Made by a program: the position numbers and the translations under genes. Below, one piece after another: positions 44,417 through 53,046 of a DNA stretch of 64,000 nt. Source of the DNA: Chitinophagaceae bacterium (lineage in GTDB: Bacteria; Bacteroidota; Bacteroidia; Chitinophagales; Chitinophagaceae). Below the pieces are notes generated by a model. The model made no database searches and was not told where the DNA came from. It was given only the letters and a program-made list of their open reading frames with translations. Position 1 is the first letter of the stretch. Each line of letters opens with the position of its first letter. The stretch is taken from the NCBI GenBank assembly GCA_017307755.1, contig JAFKGQ010000014.1, positions 271,036 through 335,035 of the forward strand, in the 5' to 3' direction.

Positions 44417-44682
44417 TGGGGAGTTGAATTTCTCAAAAAACCGTGGAACAATAGAAAGCTTTAACAACAACAGGCACTCTGAAGGTTAGACCTGTTAATA
44501 CATCGATTGATGATCGCGCTGGTATTTGATTTGCTCAGTTTCATATGACTGTCTGGATAGGTTTTCATTAATTAGGTAAAACAAATTTACAACACCAACC
44601 CGCCTCTTTCCAAATTTTCCTGTTTACCATTCGACATCTTTAGTTGCCCGTTTCGCTCATTTTTTCTGAGAGTATCTCTTTA
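44417..44682 (-). repeat. 266-bp direct repeat, copy 2 (araC 3' end, promoter, leader)
   Basis: This is the parental-looking copy, since it is continuous with the intact araC gene (stop at 44640). It carries the same promoter (TTTG 44614-44611, TAAATTTG 44589-44582) and leader, and ends 28 bp before the start codon of small protein B. Of the seven differences from copy 1, three fall in the loop of the AACAGG/CCTGTT hairpin, so the stem is kept in both copies. Confidence 0.92.
44582..44614 (-). promoter_or_regulatory. consensus Bacteroidota promoter in repeat copy 2
   Basis: TTTG, a 21-nt spacer and TAAATTTG give a perfect -33/-7 promoter 26 bp after the araC stop. It would start a leader of about 185 nt in front of small exported protein B. 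Confidence 0.7.
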
Positions 44683-45020
44683 GTATCCGCCAACATCCTA
44701 TACTGCGTCGGAGACACATCATGCAACTTTGTAAACACCCTCGTAAAACTGCTGAGCGTCTTATACCCACACTCCATCCCAATGATCTTCACAGGCTCAT
44801 CCGTCTCCTTCAACATCTTCCGCGCCTTCTCCATCCGCAACTGCGAAATAAACGCATGCACCGAAACGCCAAACAATTGATTGAACCCACCCTGCAACTT
44901 CGTCCGGTTGACACCAAACTCCTTGCAGATATACGCAATCGGAATCTCCTTGTTATAATTATCTTCTAAAAATTGATGCACCTCTTGAAATAAGATGATA
45001 TCTCTCCGCTTTGTGATCAT
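44640..45020 (-). CDS. AraC family DNA-binding protein (HTH domain only)
   Basis: A 126-residue protein that is essentially one AraC double-HTH domain: IPIAYICKEFGVNRTKLQGGFNQLFGVSVHAFISQLRMEKARKML and IIGMECGYKTLSSFTRVFTKLHDVSPTQYR. No sensor domain is present, so it is about half the usual length, as in short PchR-like Bacteroidota regulators. The last 14 codons lie within repeat copy 2, and a detached copy of that end lies at 43960-44002. It is upstream of, and in the same direction as, the two small exported-protein genes and probably regulates them. The 206 bp between it and the next gene show only a CTGCA/TGCAG hairpin. Confidence 0.88.
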   Translation of the reverse strand: MITKRRDIILFQEVHQFLEDNYNKEIPIAYICKEFGVNRTKLQGGFNQLFGVSVHAFISQLRMEKARKMLKETDEPVKIIGMECGYKTLSSFTRVFTKLHDVSPTQYRMLADTKEILSEKMSETGN

Positions 45021-45226
45021 ATACTATCAGGTTTAATGGTAAGGCCAGACCTTCATATCATACAATGGCGCCTTTACTTAGTAGTGCTCTTAATCAGCAA
45101 TTGACTACTTATCAGAACAGGGGAAAGAGGAAATTAGTTTGTCATCCGTAAGAAAATGGAAAACCAAATATCGCTATCGTTGCTGCATCCACACTGCAGT
45201 CATGTTATTTAACTAATTTGTAATTC

Positions 45227-46654
45227 TCACAAGAGCTTAAACACATCCTTAAGAGCCCTCCTCGCCGCATGATACCCACACATCCCATGCACCCCGCCAC
45301 CCGGAGGACTCGCCGCACTACATATATATATACCCTTCTCCGATGTCCTGTAAGGAGAATAACGCAATGCCGGCCGCGTAAACAACTGTCCGATATCTAT
45401 CGCTCCTCCATTGATATCTCCACCTATATAATTTGCATTATAAGACTCCATTTGCTCCGTATCCATCACATGTCTCGCAAGGACCCGATCCCGAAAGCCG
45501 GGTGCAAATCGCTCGATCTGCCCCTCTATTGCTGCCGTCATATCATTTCGGGAGCCATTTGGCACATGACAATACGCCCATGCAGTATGCTTCCCCTCCG
45601 GTGCCCGCGATGGATCAAAAAGACTTTGCTGCGCTAACAACACAAACGGCTTTTCAGGATGCCCTCCTTCCCACGTCAACTGCTCCGACGCTACCATCTC
45701 TTCCAACGTATTGCCAATATGAACCGTGCCCGTCGTTCTACACACCGCTGCCTTAAAAGGTATTTCCCCATCCAGGGCCCAGTCGATCTTAAAAACCCCC
45801 ATGCCATATCTATATCTCTCCAGTTGCGCCTTATATAGCGAACTCCACCGGTGCCCCCCCAATCGCAATAGCTGCCGCGGCGTAAGATCCAGCAATAAAG
45901 CCCTTGACGAAGGCAATTCCTTCAGCGATCGAACCTCAAATCCCGTCTGTATCACTCCGCCCAAAGACATAAAATACGAACCTAAAGCCCGTGCCAGCGA
46001 CATCGTACCACCACGCGGCAACGGCCATCCTTTAAGATGCCCCGTTATCATCAACACCAGCCCGATGGCGGATGTTGCCGTCTTTGTCAATGGCAACATC
46101 GAATGCGCCGCCATCCCGCCCCATAATCCACGGGCCATCGTCGTCTGCCAACGCCTGGAAAGCTGGACTGCGGAAGGCAACGCCTTCAGTCCAAATTCAG
46201 CCATCAACAGCGGATGGGAAGGAAAATGCAACGGTCCCAGCACATCGGTGGCAATTAAAGGCCAATCCCTCACCAACGGTTCCATCAACTGTTTATACAC
46301 GCGCTCGTCAACTCCCAGCAATGCCGCCGTCTCCTGGACACAACCTCGTAATACAGCTGCCGTCCCGTCGTCAAAAGGATGAGCAGCAGCCGTAGGCGGA
46401 TAAATATATTCCAATCCATACTGCTCCAGCGGCAACTGAGAAAAAAATGGGCTGGCCGCAGCCATAGGATGTATGGCGCTGCAAACATCGTGGATAAAAC
46501 CAGGCAGGGTCAACTCCGCGCTGCGCATACCACCGCCAATCTCCGCCTTTGCCTCCACCAGCAATACGGAAAGCCCTTTCTGTTGCAAGGTAATGGCGGC
46601 AGCCAGTCCATTAGGACCGGCGCCAACGACCACAGCATCGTAATCCGTTCTCAT
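45227..46654 (-). CDS. FAD-dependent oxidoreductase (phytoene desaturase/PYROXD2-like)
   Basis: A 475-residue flavoprotein from ATG 46654; the longer frame overlaps the upstream gene. The N-terminal dinucleotide-binding motif is YDAVVVGAGPNGLAAAITLQQKGLSVLLVEAKAEIGGGMRS, and the C-terminal FAD motif is GIYICSAASPPGGGVHGMCGYHAA. The overall pattern is that of the NAD(P)/FAD-dependent amine-oxidase/desaturase superfamily, close to the PYROXD2-like branch. It is the third gene of an operon with a sulfite-oxidase-type molybdoenzyme and a cytochrome. The substrate cannot be predicted. Confidence 0.85.
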   Translation of the reverse strand: MRTDYDAVVVGAGPNGLAAAITLQQKGLSVLLVEAKAEIGGGMRSAELTLPGFIHDVCSAIHPMAAASPFFSQLPLEQYGLEYIYPPTAAAHPFDDGTAAVLRGCVQETAALLGVDERVYKQLMEPLVRDWPLIATDVLGPLHFPSHPLLMAEFGLKALPSAVQLSRRWQTTMARGLWGGMAAHSMLPLTKTATSAIGLVLMITGHLKGWPLPRGGTMSLARALGSYFMSLGGVIQTGFEVRSLKELPSSRALLLDLTPRQLLRLGGHRWSSLYKAQLERYRYGMGVFKIDWALDGEIPFKAAVCRTTGTVHIGNTLEEMVASEQLTWEGGHPEKPFVLLAQQSLFDPSRAPEGKHTAWAYCHVPNGSRNDMTAAIEGQIERFAPGFRDRVLARHVMDTEQMESYNANYIGGDINGGAIDIGQLFTRPALRYSPYRTSEKGIYICSAASPPGGGVHGMCGYHAARRALKDVFKLL

Positions 46655-46673
46655 TTGATCGATAAATATAATC

Positions 46674-47879
46674 CTATTTCCAGTTCTCCGGTTTAAATAA
46701 AACAGCCCCATCCCTTCGGATCCGCCAGGCAGTAACAGGATTCAGATGATACCCGCCCATATCGACGCCTCTTGCCTTCACCAGCTGACCCAGTGTAGGT
46801 TGTATATAACCCGTCTCGTCGATCGCCCGGCTCAGGATCTCCGTCTCCTCTCCGCGCCAGTTCCAAAGATACCGAAAGCATACATGTGCCTTGTCCAGGA
46901 CAGGCTCCTGTAATCTCGCAGGCAGCCATGTCTTGCCCGTGTCAACGCTCACTTCTACCCTTTTGATCTTCCCCCTTCCACTCCAGGCAAGACCCCGGAT
47001 CTCAATCCATCCTTTCTCCAGTTGCACCGGCCAGGCCGGGAAGGTAATGATGGACCTCGCGTCGATCTCAAAACTGAACTGGCGTATTTTGCCGTCTTTT
47101 ATCGGCTCGGTATACTTAGACGTTTCCTCCCTTGTCATAAATGGCTGATCGGAGAGCTCTATACGCCGGATCCATTTCACAGAAGTATTCCCCTCCCATC
47201 CGGGCAAAAGAAGCCGCGCGGGATATCCCTGTTCAGGCCGGATGGCCTCACCATTCTGCCCATAAACGATCATCGCATCATCCCACCCTTTGCTGACAGG
47301 GATGCTCCTTGTCATTACAGCTGCGTCGGAGCCTTCCGCCAGGAACCAGGTCGCTTTCGGGTGTACCCCTACTTCCCGGAATAACGTGGATAGCAATACG
47401 CCCGTCCATTCGCTTTGGCTGGTAAGCCCGCAGATATCCTGTGGCGTCATCGTTTCCTTACCCGTCCGGAAATTACCGGAGCATTCGATAAAACATATTC
47501 GTGATAAAGCCGGAAAACGCCGCAGGTCCGCCAATGTAAAGACGGTAGGCCTGTCCACCATGCCGTGGATCAACAGCTCGTATTGGTGGGGGTCGATGGC
47601 CGGTATGCCCGCATGATGTCGTTCGAAATGGAGGTCGGAAGGGGTGATCATCCCATAAAGATCCTGCAGAGGGCTGCGGGATGAGATATCGGAGGGTTTC
47701 CGTACGGGATGCTCGAAAGGTGACCGTTTACCCACCGGTCCCGGTAAAGGCCCCGGCATCTTGGTTGGGTCCGGCACAGCCGCATGGATAGACTGTCCCG
47801 TCACCGTTCGTATAAGAGCGACAGAAGCCGCTGTCGCCGCCCCCCAGAGCAGCTTGCGGCGAGAGATCTTCTTATTCAT
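46674..47879 (-). CDS. SoxC/sulfite oxidase-family molybdopterin enzyme
   Basis: A 401-residue periplasmic molybdoenzyme. The N-terminus has a twin-arginine signal (KKISRRKLLWGAATAASVALI). The molybdopterin domain has the Mo-ligand Cys 133 in FIECSGNF, then WTGVLLSTLFREVGV and GYPARLLLPGWEGNTSVKWIRRIEL. The C-terminal Mo-co dimerisation domain is WPVQLEKGWIEIRGLAWSGRGKIKRVEVSVDTGKTW. This order matches SoxC/sulfite dehydrogenase. Its start overlaps the cytochrome gene by 4 bp (ATGA), as expected for a SoxCD-like pair. No other sox genes are visible in the window, so the true substrate may be sulfite or another oxyanion. Confidence 0.9.
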   Translation of the reverse strand: MNKKISRRKLLWGAATAASVALIRTVTGQSIHAAVPDPTKMPGPLPGPVGKRSPFEHPVRKPSDISSRSPLQDLYGMITPSDLHFERHHAGIPAIDPHQYELLIHGMVDRPTVFTLADLRRFPALSRICFIECSGNFRTGKETMTPQDICGLTSQSEWTGVLLSTLFREVGVHPKATWFLAEGSDAAVMTRSIPVSKGWDDAMIVYGQNGEAIRPEQGYPARLLLPGWEGNTSVKWIRRIELSDQPFMTREETSKYTEPIKDGKIRQFSFEIDARSIITFPAWPVQLEKGWIEIRGLAWSGRGKIKRVEVSVDTGKTWLPARLQEPVLDKAHVCFRYLWNWRGEETEILSRAIDETGYIQPTLGQLVKARGVDMGGYHLNPVTAWRIRRDGAVLFKPENWK

Positions 47880-48421
47880 CTTATTTCCGGTCCTCCACGC
47901 CGGTCGTCCGTGACAAAAAATTTCTTGGCAGGCATGACTACCTGCGGCAGCGACGCTGCATTTATAACCTTCTCCGAATCGATGATCTTATTAGCATATA
48001 ACAAAAAAGCCGTGAGACTGTACACTTCCCCGGCCGACAGAGAGCCGGGCGCATTGTATGGCATCGCCCTTCGCGTATAGTCGAACAATGTCGTTGCATA
48101 AGGCCAGTAATTCCCGATCGCCTTCGCCCTGGTAGTATCACCCATGGGGGCCACCAGTCTCGCCTGAGGGCCTTCAACGCCGGTGCTTCCATGACATGCT
48201 GCACATTTCATCAGATAAATGGCCCTGCCCTCCCTGACCGTACCCGATCCCGCCGGCAACCCTTTCCCATCCGGCCGGATCGAAATATTCAATGCCGCGA
48301 TCTCTTTTGTCGTTGCGATCCGTCCAAATCCAAAATGCAATGGCCATCCCGCTGCTGTATTGTCACCTCTGCCAAAAGCGAGCAAAAGGACGAGAAACAG
48401 TATCAAAAAAAACGTTCTCAT
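47876..48421 (-). CDS. c-type cytochrome, SoxD-like electron acceptor
   Basis: A 181-residue exported monoheme cytochrome. From ATG 48421 it has a signal peptide (FFLILFLVLLLAFG) and the heme motif CAACH (residues 73-77) in GRAIYLMKCAACHGSTGVEGP. The Met ligand is likely in TRRAMPYNAPGSLS. The segment SLSAGEVYSLTAFLLYANKIID is typical of SoxD-like/diheme-type C-terminal helices. It lies directly upstream of and overlaps the SoxC-like gene, so it should accept its electrons. The preceding 312 bp contain the structured element at 48581-48716. Confidence 0.86.
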   Translation of the reverse strand: MRTFFLILFLVLLLAFGRGDNTAAGWPLHFGFGRIATTKEIAALNISIRPDGKGLPAGSGTVREGRAIYLMKCAACHGSTGVEGPQARLVAPMGDTTRAKAIGNYWPYATTLFDYTRRAMPYNAPGSLSAGEVYSLTAFLLYANKIIDSEKVINAASLPQVVMPAKKFFVTDDRRGGPEIR

Positions 48422-48580
48422 TTTTTTGTTTGTCAGGGTCAGTGCTACTATTGAGCAGCCGTTGCGTCGCACGCTTGAACTTTTGCGACACTATTCGGCT
48501 CCTACTTCTCCGCTTTGGGCCAGCCCTAAAATGTAACCCCTCAGGCTCGCACTTGTCTCTCGCACCATCCGCAGCCAGCA

Positions 48581-48716
48581 GGCGACTATATGCCTGGAGG
48601 AGCCTTATTTCGGGTTGGGAGAGTCAGCCACCACCGCCCGATAGTTATTCATGCTGAATAGAATACCCAGGCTCAGTGGTACCCGAAATACAGCGACGGA
48701 AGGCTATATAGTCGCC
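48581..48716. other. structured inverted-repeat element, candidate ncRNA or mobile palindromic element
   Basis: A 136-bp stretch with nested complementarity. Outer arms are GGCGACTATAT (48581-48591) and ATATAGTCGCC (48706-48716), inner arms ATTTCGGGT (48607-48615) and ACCCGAAAT (48681-48689). The apex is a perfect TATTCA-TGC-TGAATA hairpin (48646-48660). The overall shape is a long hairpin with internal loops, reminiscent of 6S-like RNAs, but I cannot assign a class or a strand. It lies between the DoxX-like gene and the sox-like operon. The flanking 48422-48580 contains no gene; on the minus strand it has a GTCGCA/TGCGAC hairpin. Confidence 0.5.
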
Positions 48717-48733
48717 GGAATTGAATAAGAGGA

Positions 48734-50347
48734 TCAGTACTTGCCCGCCTGCAGCGAACTCTCCGTCAACGCATAATTACGCGCCACGCGGTCCAACACC
48801 ACATAGATGGAATCTTTATTCTCATTCACCCCGCTCAATATGATCCTGTTCCCGTCCGACGTATCGTACCTCAATACCATCCTGTTCCTCTTCTCTTTCT
48901 TTCCCGCCGACTCCGCAAACTCCCGGTCCCTTCGCGCAGAGGCCGCCCTGGGGTCTATCTGCGACACCTCGTTTCCAATATGCGCTAACGCCTGCTTCGG
49001 TATCCAGTTGTCCGCCGGTTGCTGTGAAGATGGTTTCGGCGCCTTCTCGACCCCGGGTTCAAAGGCCGGCCGCTCTTTCCCTTTGTTGGTATCCGTCCCT
49101 CCATCCCCTCCTACCCCCGCGGCACGGTTCCTCCGGTCAGGAATAGCCTTGTACTTATCTTCCAGGTAGAGTACCTTATCGATCGTGTCTGCATAATAGT
49201 GGAATACCCTTCTGCCGCCAGCCAGCCCGGAGACTTCAAATGTCCTGTTCACATCCCGCTGCGGATCGCCTCCGCCGTTGGAAAGGTCCAGGGGAGTGGG
49301 CTTATTCACTGTATATGTCAGCGAAGACCATTTCTCAAATTCCACCTCCTGCCAGGCCACTGTATCCAACGGCGAATAGGGAATGACCTTATTATTCAGA
49401 CGGAACTCCGTCACCGCATAACTGCCCCGCAGAGTCTTTACCCCGGCTATAGCCGGCTGCTTGTACGGGTCATACAAAAAGTTAGTATACTGAAGATAGA
49501 ACAACACGAACAGGAACAGGAAGATCGTCAACGATTTCAATCCGATACGGGTAAATTTCCACCACGAAGATGAAAAAACAGGATAGAAATGAACGGGCGT
49601 CGTCACCTTCTCCTGTATCAGCAGACGATAGATCCTGGGTACATCGTCCACCAGCAGAAAGGACGCCAGCAACACAAAGTAGCTGCTGTAGACATGAACG
49701 CCCCCGTCATAGGCAAAGTTTACATACACGATATCCCCCAGTGCACCAAAGAGCAGGATGGCGCCCAAGGTAGTCGTACGCCGGAAGAATAATAACGTTC
49801 CCGCCAACACTTCCACCACACCGGCAAATACCTGGTACCAGGGTACGATGCCTACGGACAACCAGAATACTTTCTGGGCCGTCAGATCGCCAAAATTGGT
49901 GTTGAGGATGCCAAGCCCGGGATATGGCATTTGTACAGGCAACAGCTTTGTAAAACCAAACCCGATGATACCGATGCCGGCCCGGTATCTGACCACCACG
50001 CGCAGCCAGTAGTACAGTCTGTTATACTCACGACGCTCTGATCTTCTCCACCGGACGATCACCGTCCAAAGAAGACCGCCGGCGATGGAGATCAGCAAGG
50101 TGATGATCCAGTTGGCATACCCCAGCAGGAAGTTCCCAAAAAGCCGGTCACCGAACAGGTTGATACCCGAACCAAAACGGGCAATATCATAAAGGTCCCT
50201 GTAATGCAACCGGGCCCAGTCGATATGCAATACGATCTTATACCATTCCGCGCTATTCGGAATACAGATACAGATAAAGAAGATGAAAGCTATGCGAAAT
50301 AATACCTTTTCCCAAGCCTTCCATTCAGTGAAGCTCATAAAAAGCAT
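48734..50347 (-). CDS. DoxX-like membrane protein with C-terminal extracytoplasmic domain (long paralogue)
   Basis: A 537-residue protein with about 8-9 hydrophobic helices in its first ~300 residues. A DoxX-like core is visible (YRAGIGIIGFGFTKLLPVQMPYPGLGILNTNFGDLT ... VFAGVVEVLAGTLLFFRRTTTLGAILLF). The soluble C-terminal part ends in RIILSGVNENKDSIYVVLDRVARNY. Compared with the paralogue at 50356-51666 it carries an extra ~90-residue low-complexity insertion (RAAGVGGDGGTDTNKG to FAESAGKKEKRN). It is the last gene of the susC-susD-DoxX-DoxX operon. The function is unknown. Confidence 0.72.
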   Translation of the reverse strand: MLFMSFTEWKAWEKVLFRIAFIFFICICIPNSAEWYKIVLHIDWARLHYRDLYDIARFGSGINLFGDRLFGNFLLGYANWIITLLISIAGGLLWTVIVRWRRSERREYNRLYYWLRVVVRYRAGIGIIGFGFTKLLPVQMPYPGLGILNTNFGDLTAQKVFWLSVGIVPWYQVFAGVVEVLAGTLLFFRRTTTLGAILLFGALGDIVYVNFAYDGGVHVYSSYFVLLASFLLVDDVPRIYRLLIQEKVTTPVHFYPVFSSSWWKFTRIGLKSLTIFLFLFVLFYLQYTNFLYDPYKQPAIAGVKTLRGSYAVTEFRLNNKVIPYSPLDTVAWQEVEFEKWSSLTYTVNKPTPLDLSNGGGDPQRDVNRTFEVSGLAGGRRVFHYYADTIDKVLYLEDKYKAIPDRRNRAAGVGGDGGTDTNKGKERPAFEPGVEKAPKPSSQQPADNWIPKQALAHIGNEVSQIDPRAASARRDREFAESAGKKEKRNRMVLRYDTSDGNRIILSGVNENKDSIYVVLDRVARNYALTESSLQAGKY

Positions 50348-50355
50348 TTAAAAGT

Positions 50356-51666
50356 TTATAATTTCAATGTCCCTTGCCGGCCTTTGCGCGCCGCCTCTTC
50401 TAGGAGATACTTTTTATCGACCCGGTCCAGCACGACATAGATGCTGTCCTTATCCTGGTCGAATCCCGACAGTATGATACGCCTGTCAGACGAACGATTA
50501 TAGCTCAATATCATGGTCTCTCCTTTATAATGTGGGTTTTTATTCCTGAGTACCAACAGGTGATTCACCGTATCCACAACATAGTTGTAATAATGTCTTC
50601 CGGCCGAACCCTCCAGTTCATATGTCCTCTCCACATCGTTCGACAAAGGCCGTTCTACGTTGTTGGAGTCCAGCACGACAACCCGGCCCGACCGGATGCT
50701 CAGCGTAGCCCACTTTTCAAATACGACATCCTGCCAGCGGAGGGAGTCCGTCTTTGAATAAGCCAGCGTATCCTTATTGATCCTGAAAAATGCAACATTA
50801 TAAACCCCCGCCGCACCGGGTAGTCCATGCGTTACAGGGAACTGATACCCGCCTTCATGGCCTGTCTTGAACCCATACAGCAGTACAAATACAAAAACAA
50901 ATAATGTCTTCAAAACAATACGCCCATACCGCCGGGCCTTGCCGGCAAAAACAGGTTTGAAAGTATTCGGCGCTGCCTGCCGTTGAAAGATCAGCAGGTT
51001 CGTTAATCTCCCCAGATCATAGCTCAGCACATACAAGGCCAGGCTGATCAAATAAAGGCTATATACCTTGTCCCCTCCGCCATAGGCGACATTAGACATG
51101 TATACATTACCTAAAAAGACAGCTATCACAAATGCTCCTATGGATGCCGATCTTCTGTACAACAATAATAGGGCTCCGGCAATCTCCACCAATCCCAAAA
51201 AAGACTCGTAACCCGGTACAATACCTAAGCTCAGGGAAAATAGCTTCCATCGGGTAAAGTCACCGTAATTGGTATTGAGATTGCTTAGGGAAGGATAAGG
51301 GGCCTGTAAGGGGTAAAGCTTCAGGAACCCATAAGCCAGCATGGCAATGGCCAGACGGTAACGGGCAATGACACGGCCCCAATAAAAGATCCTTTCATAA
51401 AACACATCCGGCCTGGATCGACCCCGGTCAATACTCCCCCACGCAATCGCGCCCAAAAAAGCCACAAAAAAGATCACCACCCAGTCGGCATACTGCTGAG
51501 TATCCCCAAACCACCGGGGAGTATAATGGGCCAGACTGAAAAGGGCTCCATAATGCAAATGAGCCCAGTCGATGGAAAACAACTCCCTGTAAAATTTCCA
51601 ATCCAGAGGCACGGCCTGGAGAAAGAAATAAAGGAAGAATAGCCGAATTGCAAATTTTTTATTCAT
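50356..51666 (-). CDS. DoxX-like membrane protein with C-terminal extracytoplasmic domain (short paralogue)
   Basis: A 436-residue protein from ATG 51666, 10 bp after the susD stop; an upstream in-frame ATG at 51693 would overlap susD. Its layout equals that of the next gene: several TM helices, a DoxX-like core (YRLAIAMLAYGFLKLYPLQAPYPSLSNLNTNYGDFTRWKLF), then a beta-rich extracytoplasmic domain ending RIILSGFDQDKDSIYVVLDRVDKKYLLEE. The pair clearly arose by tandem duplication. Two such proteins joined to a SusCD pair is an unusual combination; a role in using the imported ligand is inferred only from location. Confidence 0.72.
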   Translation of the reverse strand: MNKKFAIRLFFLYFFLQAVPLDWKFYRELFSIDWAHLHYGALFSLAHYTPRWFGDTQQYADWVVIFFVAFLGAIAWGSIDRGRSRPDVFYERIFYWGRVIARYRLAIAMLAYGFLKLYPLQAPYPSLSNLNTNYGDFTRWKLFSLSLGIVPGYESFLGLVEIAGALLLLYRRSASIGAFVIAVFLGNVYMSNVAYGGGDKVYSLYLISLALYVLSYDLGRLTNLLIFQRQAAPNTFKPVFAGKARRYGRIVLKTLFVFVFVLLYGFKTGHEGGYQFPVTHGLPGAAGVYNVAFFRINKDTLAYSKTDSLRWQDVVFEKWATLSIRSGRVVVLDSNNVERPLSNDVERTYELEGSAGRHYYNYVVDTVNHLLVLRNKNPHYKGETMILSYNRSSDRRIILSGFDQDKDSIYVVLDRVDKKYLLEEAARKGRQGTLKL

Positions 51667-51676
51667 AACAGCAGGT

Positions 51677-53035
51677 TTATTGGTACCCGTCATTTTGGGG
51701 CAGATTGCCCTTTGACAAATTAACTTCCGCTATCGGCAGCGGGAACACATATTTCCTGGGGTCCGACACCCCCAATACCGCTGCCGCCCTCCCCGTTCTT
51801 ACCAGGTCATACCACCTGTGCGGTTCGAAAGCAAACTCGATCCTCCGCTCATTTTCGATGGCCAGCAAAATATCATCTTTGGTAGTTGCCGTGCTGGGAA
51901 CAAGAGCCGCCCGGGCGCGAACTGTATCCAGGTCGGCCAGCGCATCTGAAACATCATCCTGTTGCGCCCGCGCCTCAGCCCTGATCAGGTACAGTTCCGC
52001 GATCCGTATGATATACGCAGGGTCCGTAGCCGGGCTTCGGTAGTAGAGGTTCCCATACCAAAGTCCCGCCGATGTCTTTGCCACCAGTGTGTTGCGGTTG
52101 CCTCCGATGGTGGGATCGTTCACCAGGCTGATAAAAGCATCGCTGGGCGCCCATTGACGGGTACCTCCATTGGCGGGTGGTTGCCAATAACCCCGATGCC
52201 CATTCGTATTAGTAGCGCTATAGGAAAGCTCGAATACGGACTCTTTGGTGGCGATGGCGCTGGCCGGGAAGAAAAATGCGCTGTAAGGTTTTAACAATGT
52301 ATAATTCTTAACGTCTCCGATAACCAAACTCGCATAGTTCGCCGCGTCAGCCCACTGTCCCTGATATAAGTAATAACGGGCCTTTAAAGCCTGGGCCGTC
52401 TCCTTGTTCGCCCGCACAGGGTTCGGAGAGCCTGACGCCGGCGCAGGCAGCAGGTTTTCCGCCGTGTTGAGATCGCTTAGTACCTGCGCATATACCTGCG
52501 CTGCGGTGCTGCGTTTGACGGTATCCTTGTCCGAGGGCGTCAACGTCGGCGTCAATACGATGGGTACGCCCCCCCAGGTGCGCACGAGGTCGAAATACGA
52601 CAACGCCCGGATAAGGTAAGCTTCTCCCGTCAACTGGTTGCTCAGAGCCTGTGTCAGGCTGGGGTCTTTAACACCGGGCACCTTTGTAATGACATGATTC
52701 GCCAGGTTGATGGTGGAGTAAATACCCGTCCAGACGCTTTCCAGGTTGCCGTTATCCGATTTCAAATTATGGGTGATGAACTGCTGGATGATGGACTGCG
52801 AGCCCGTCCATTGCACATTATCCCCGGACAAATAACCAAAGGATTGGAAAAGGCTGCCATAATAGTTGTCGCTGGACAGCTTCCTGTATATCCCCCGTAC
52901 GGCCGTCTGCGCACTGGTGGCATCTACGATGGTCACCTGGTCCGATACATAATCCACAGGCTGCTGGTCGAGGAACTTATGACAGGACAAAAACCCGGGC
53001 AACAAGATCAAAAACAAATATTTCTTCAAATTCAT
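51677..53035 (-). CDS. SusD/RagB-type substrate-binding lipoprotein
   Basis: A 452-residue lipoprotein with signal and lipobox YLFLILLPGFLSCHKFLDQQPVDYVSD. SusD signatures include AYLIRALSYFDLVRTWGGVPIVLTPT, ALKARYYLYQGQWADAANYASLVIGD, the C-terminal IIRIAELYLIRAEARAQQDDVSDALADLDTVRARA and ENERRIEFAFEPHRWYDLVRTGRA. It is 11 bp from the susC stop upstream and 10 bp from the DoxX-like gene downstream. With SusC it forms the outer-membrane uptake pair. Confidence 0.94.
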   Translation of the reverse strand: MNLKKYLFLILLPGFLSCHKFLDQQPVDYVSDQVTIVDATSAQTAVRGIYRKLSSDNYYGSLFQSFGYLSGDNVQWTGSQSIIQQFITHNLKSDNGNLESVWTGIYSTINLANHVITKVPGVKDPSLTQALSNQLTGEAYLIRALSYFDLVRTWGGVPIVLTPTLTPSDKDTVKRSTAAQVYAQVLSDLNTAENLLPAPASGSPNPVRANKETAQALKARYYLYQGQWADAANYASLVIGDVKNYTLLKPYSAFFFPASAIATKESVFELSYSATNTNGHRGYWQPPANGGTRQWAPSDAFISLVNDPTIGGNRNTLVAKTSAGLWYGNLYYRSPATDPAYIIRIAELYLIRAEARAQQDDVSDALADLDTVRARAALVPSTATTKDDILLAIENERRIEFAFEPHRWYDLVRTGRAAAVLGVSDPRKYVFPLPIAEVNLSKGNLPQNDGYQ

Positions 53036-53046
53036 ATGCTGAATGA

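Noticed and set aside
45190..45210. CTGCA...TGCAG hairpin in the 45021-45226 intergenic region
   Set aside because: A 5-bp stem without a T run between divergently placed genes is within chance expectation.
48191..48657. Plus-strand frames crossing the cytochrome gene start and the structured element
   Set aside because: They are antisense to a clear cytochrome gene and have no recognisable protein pattern.
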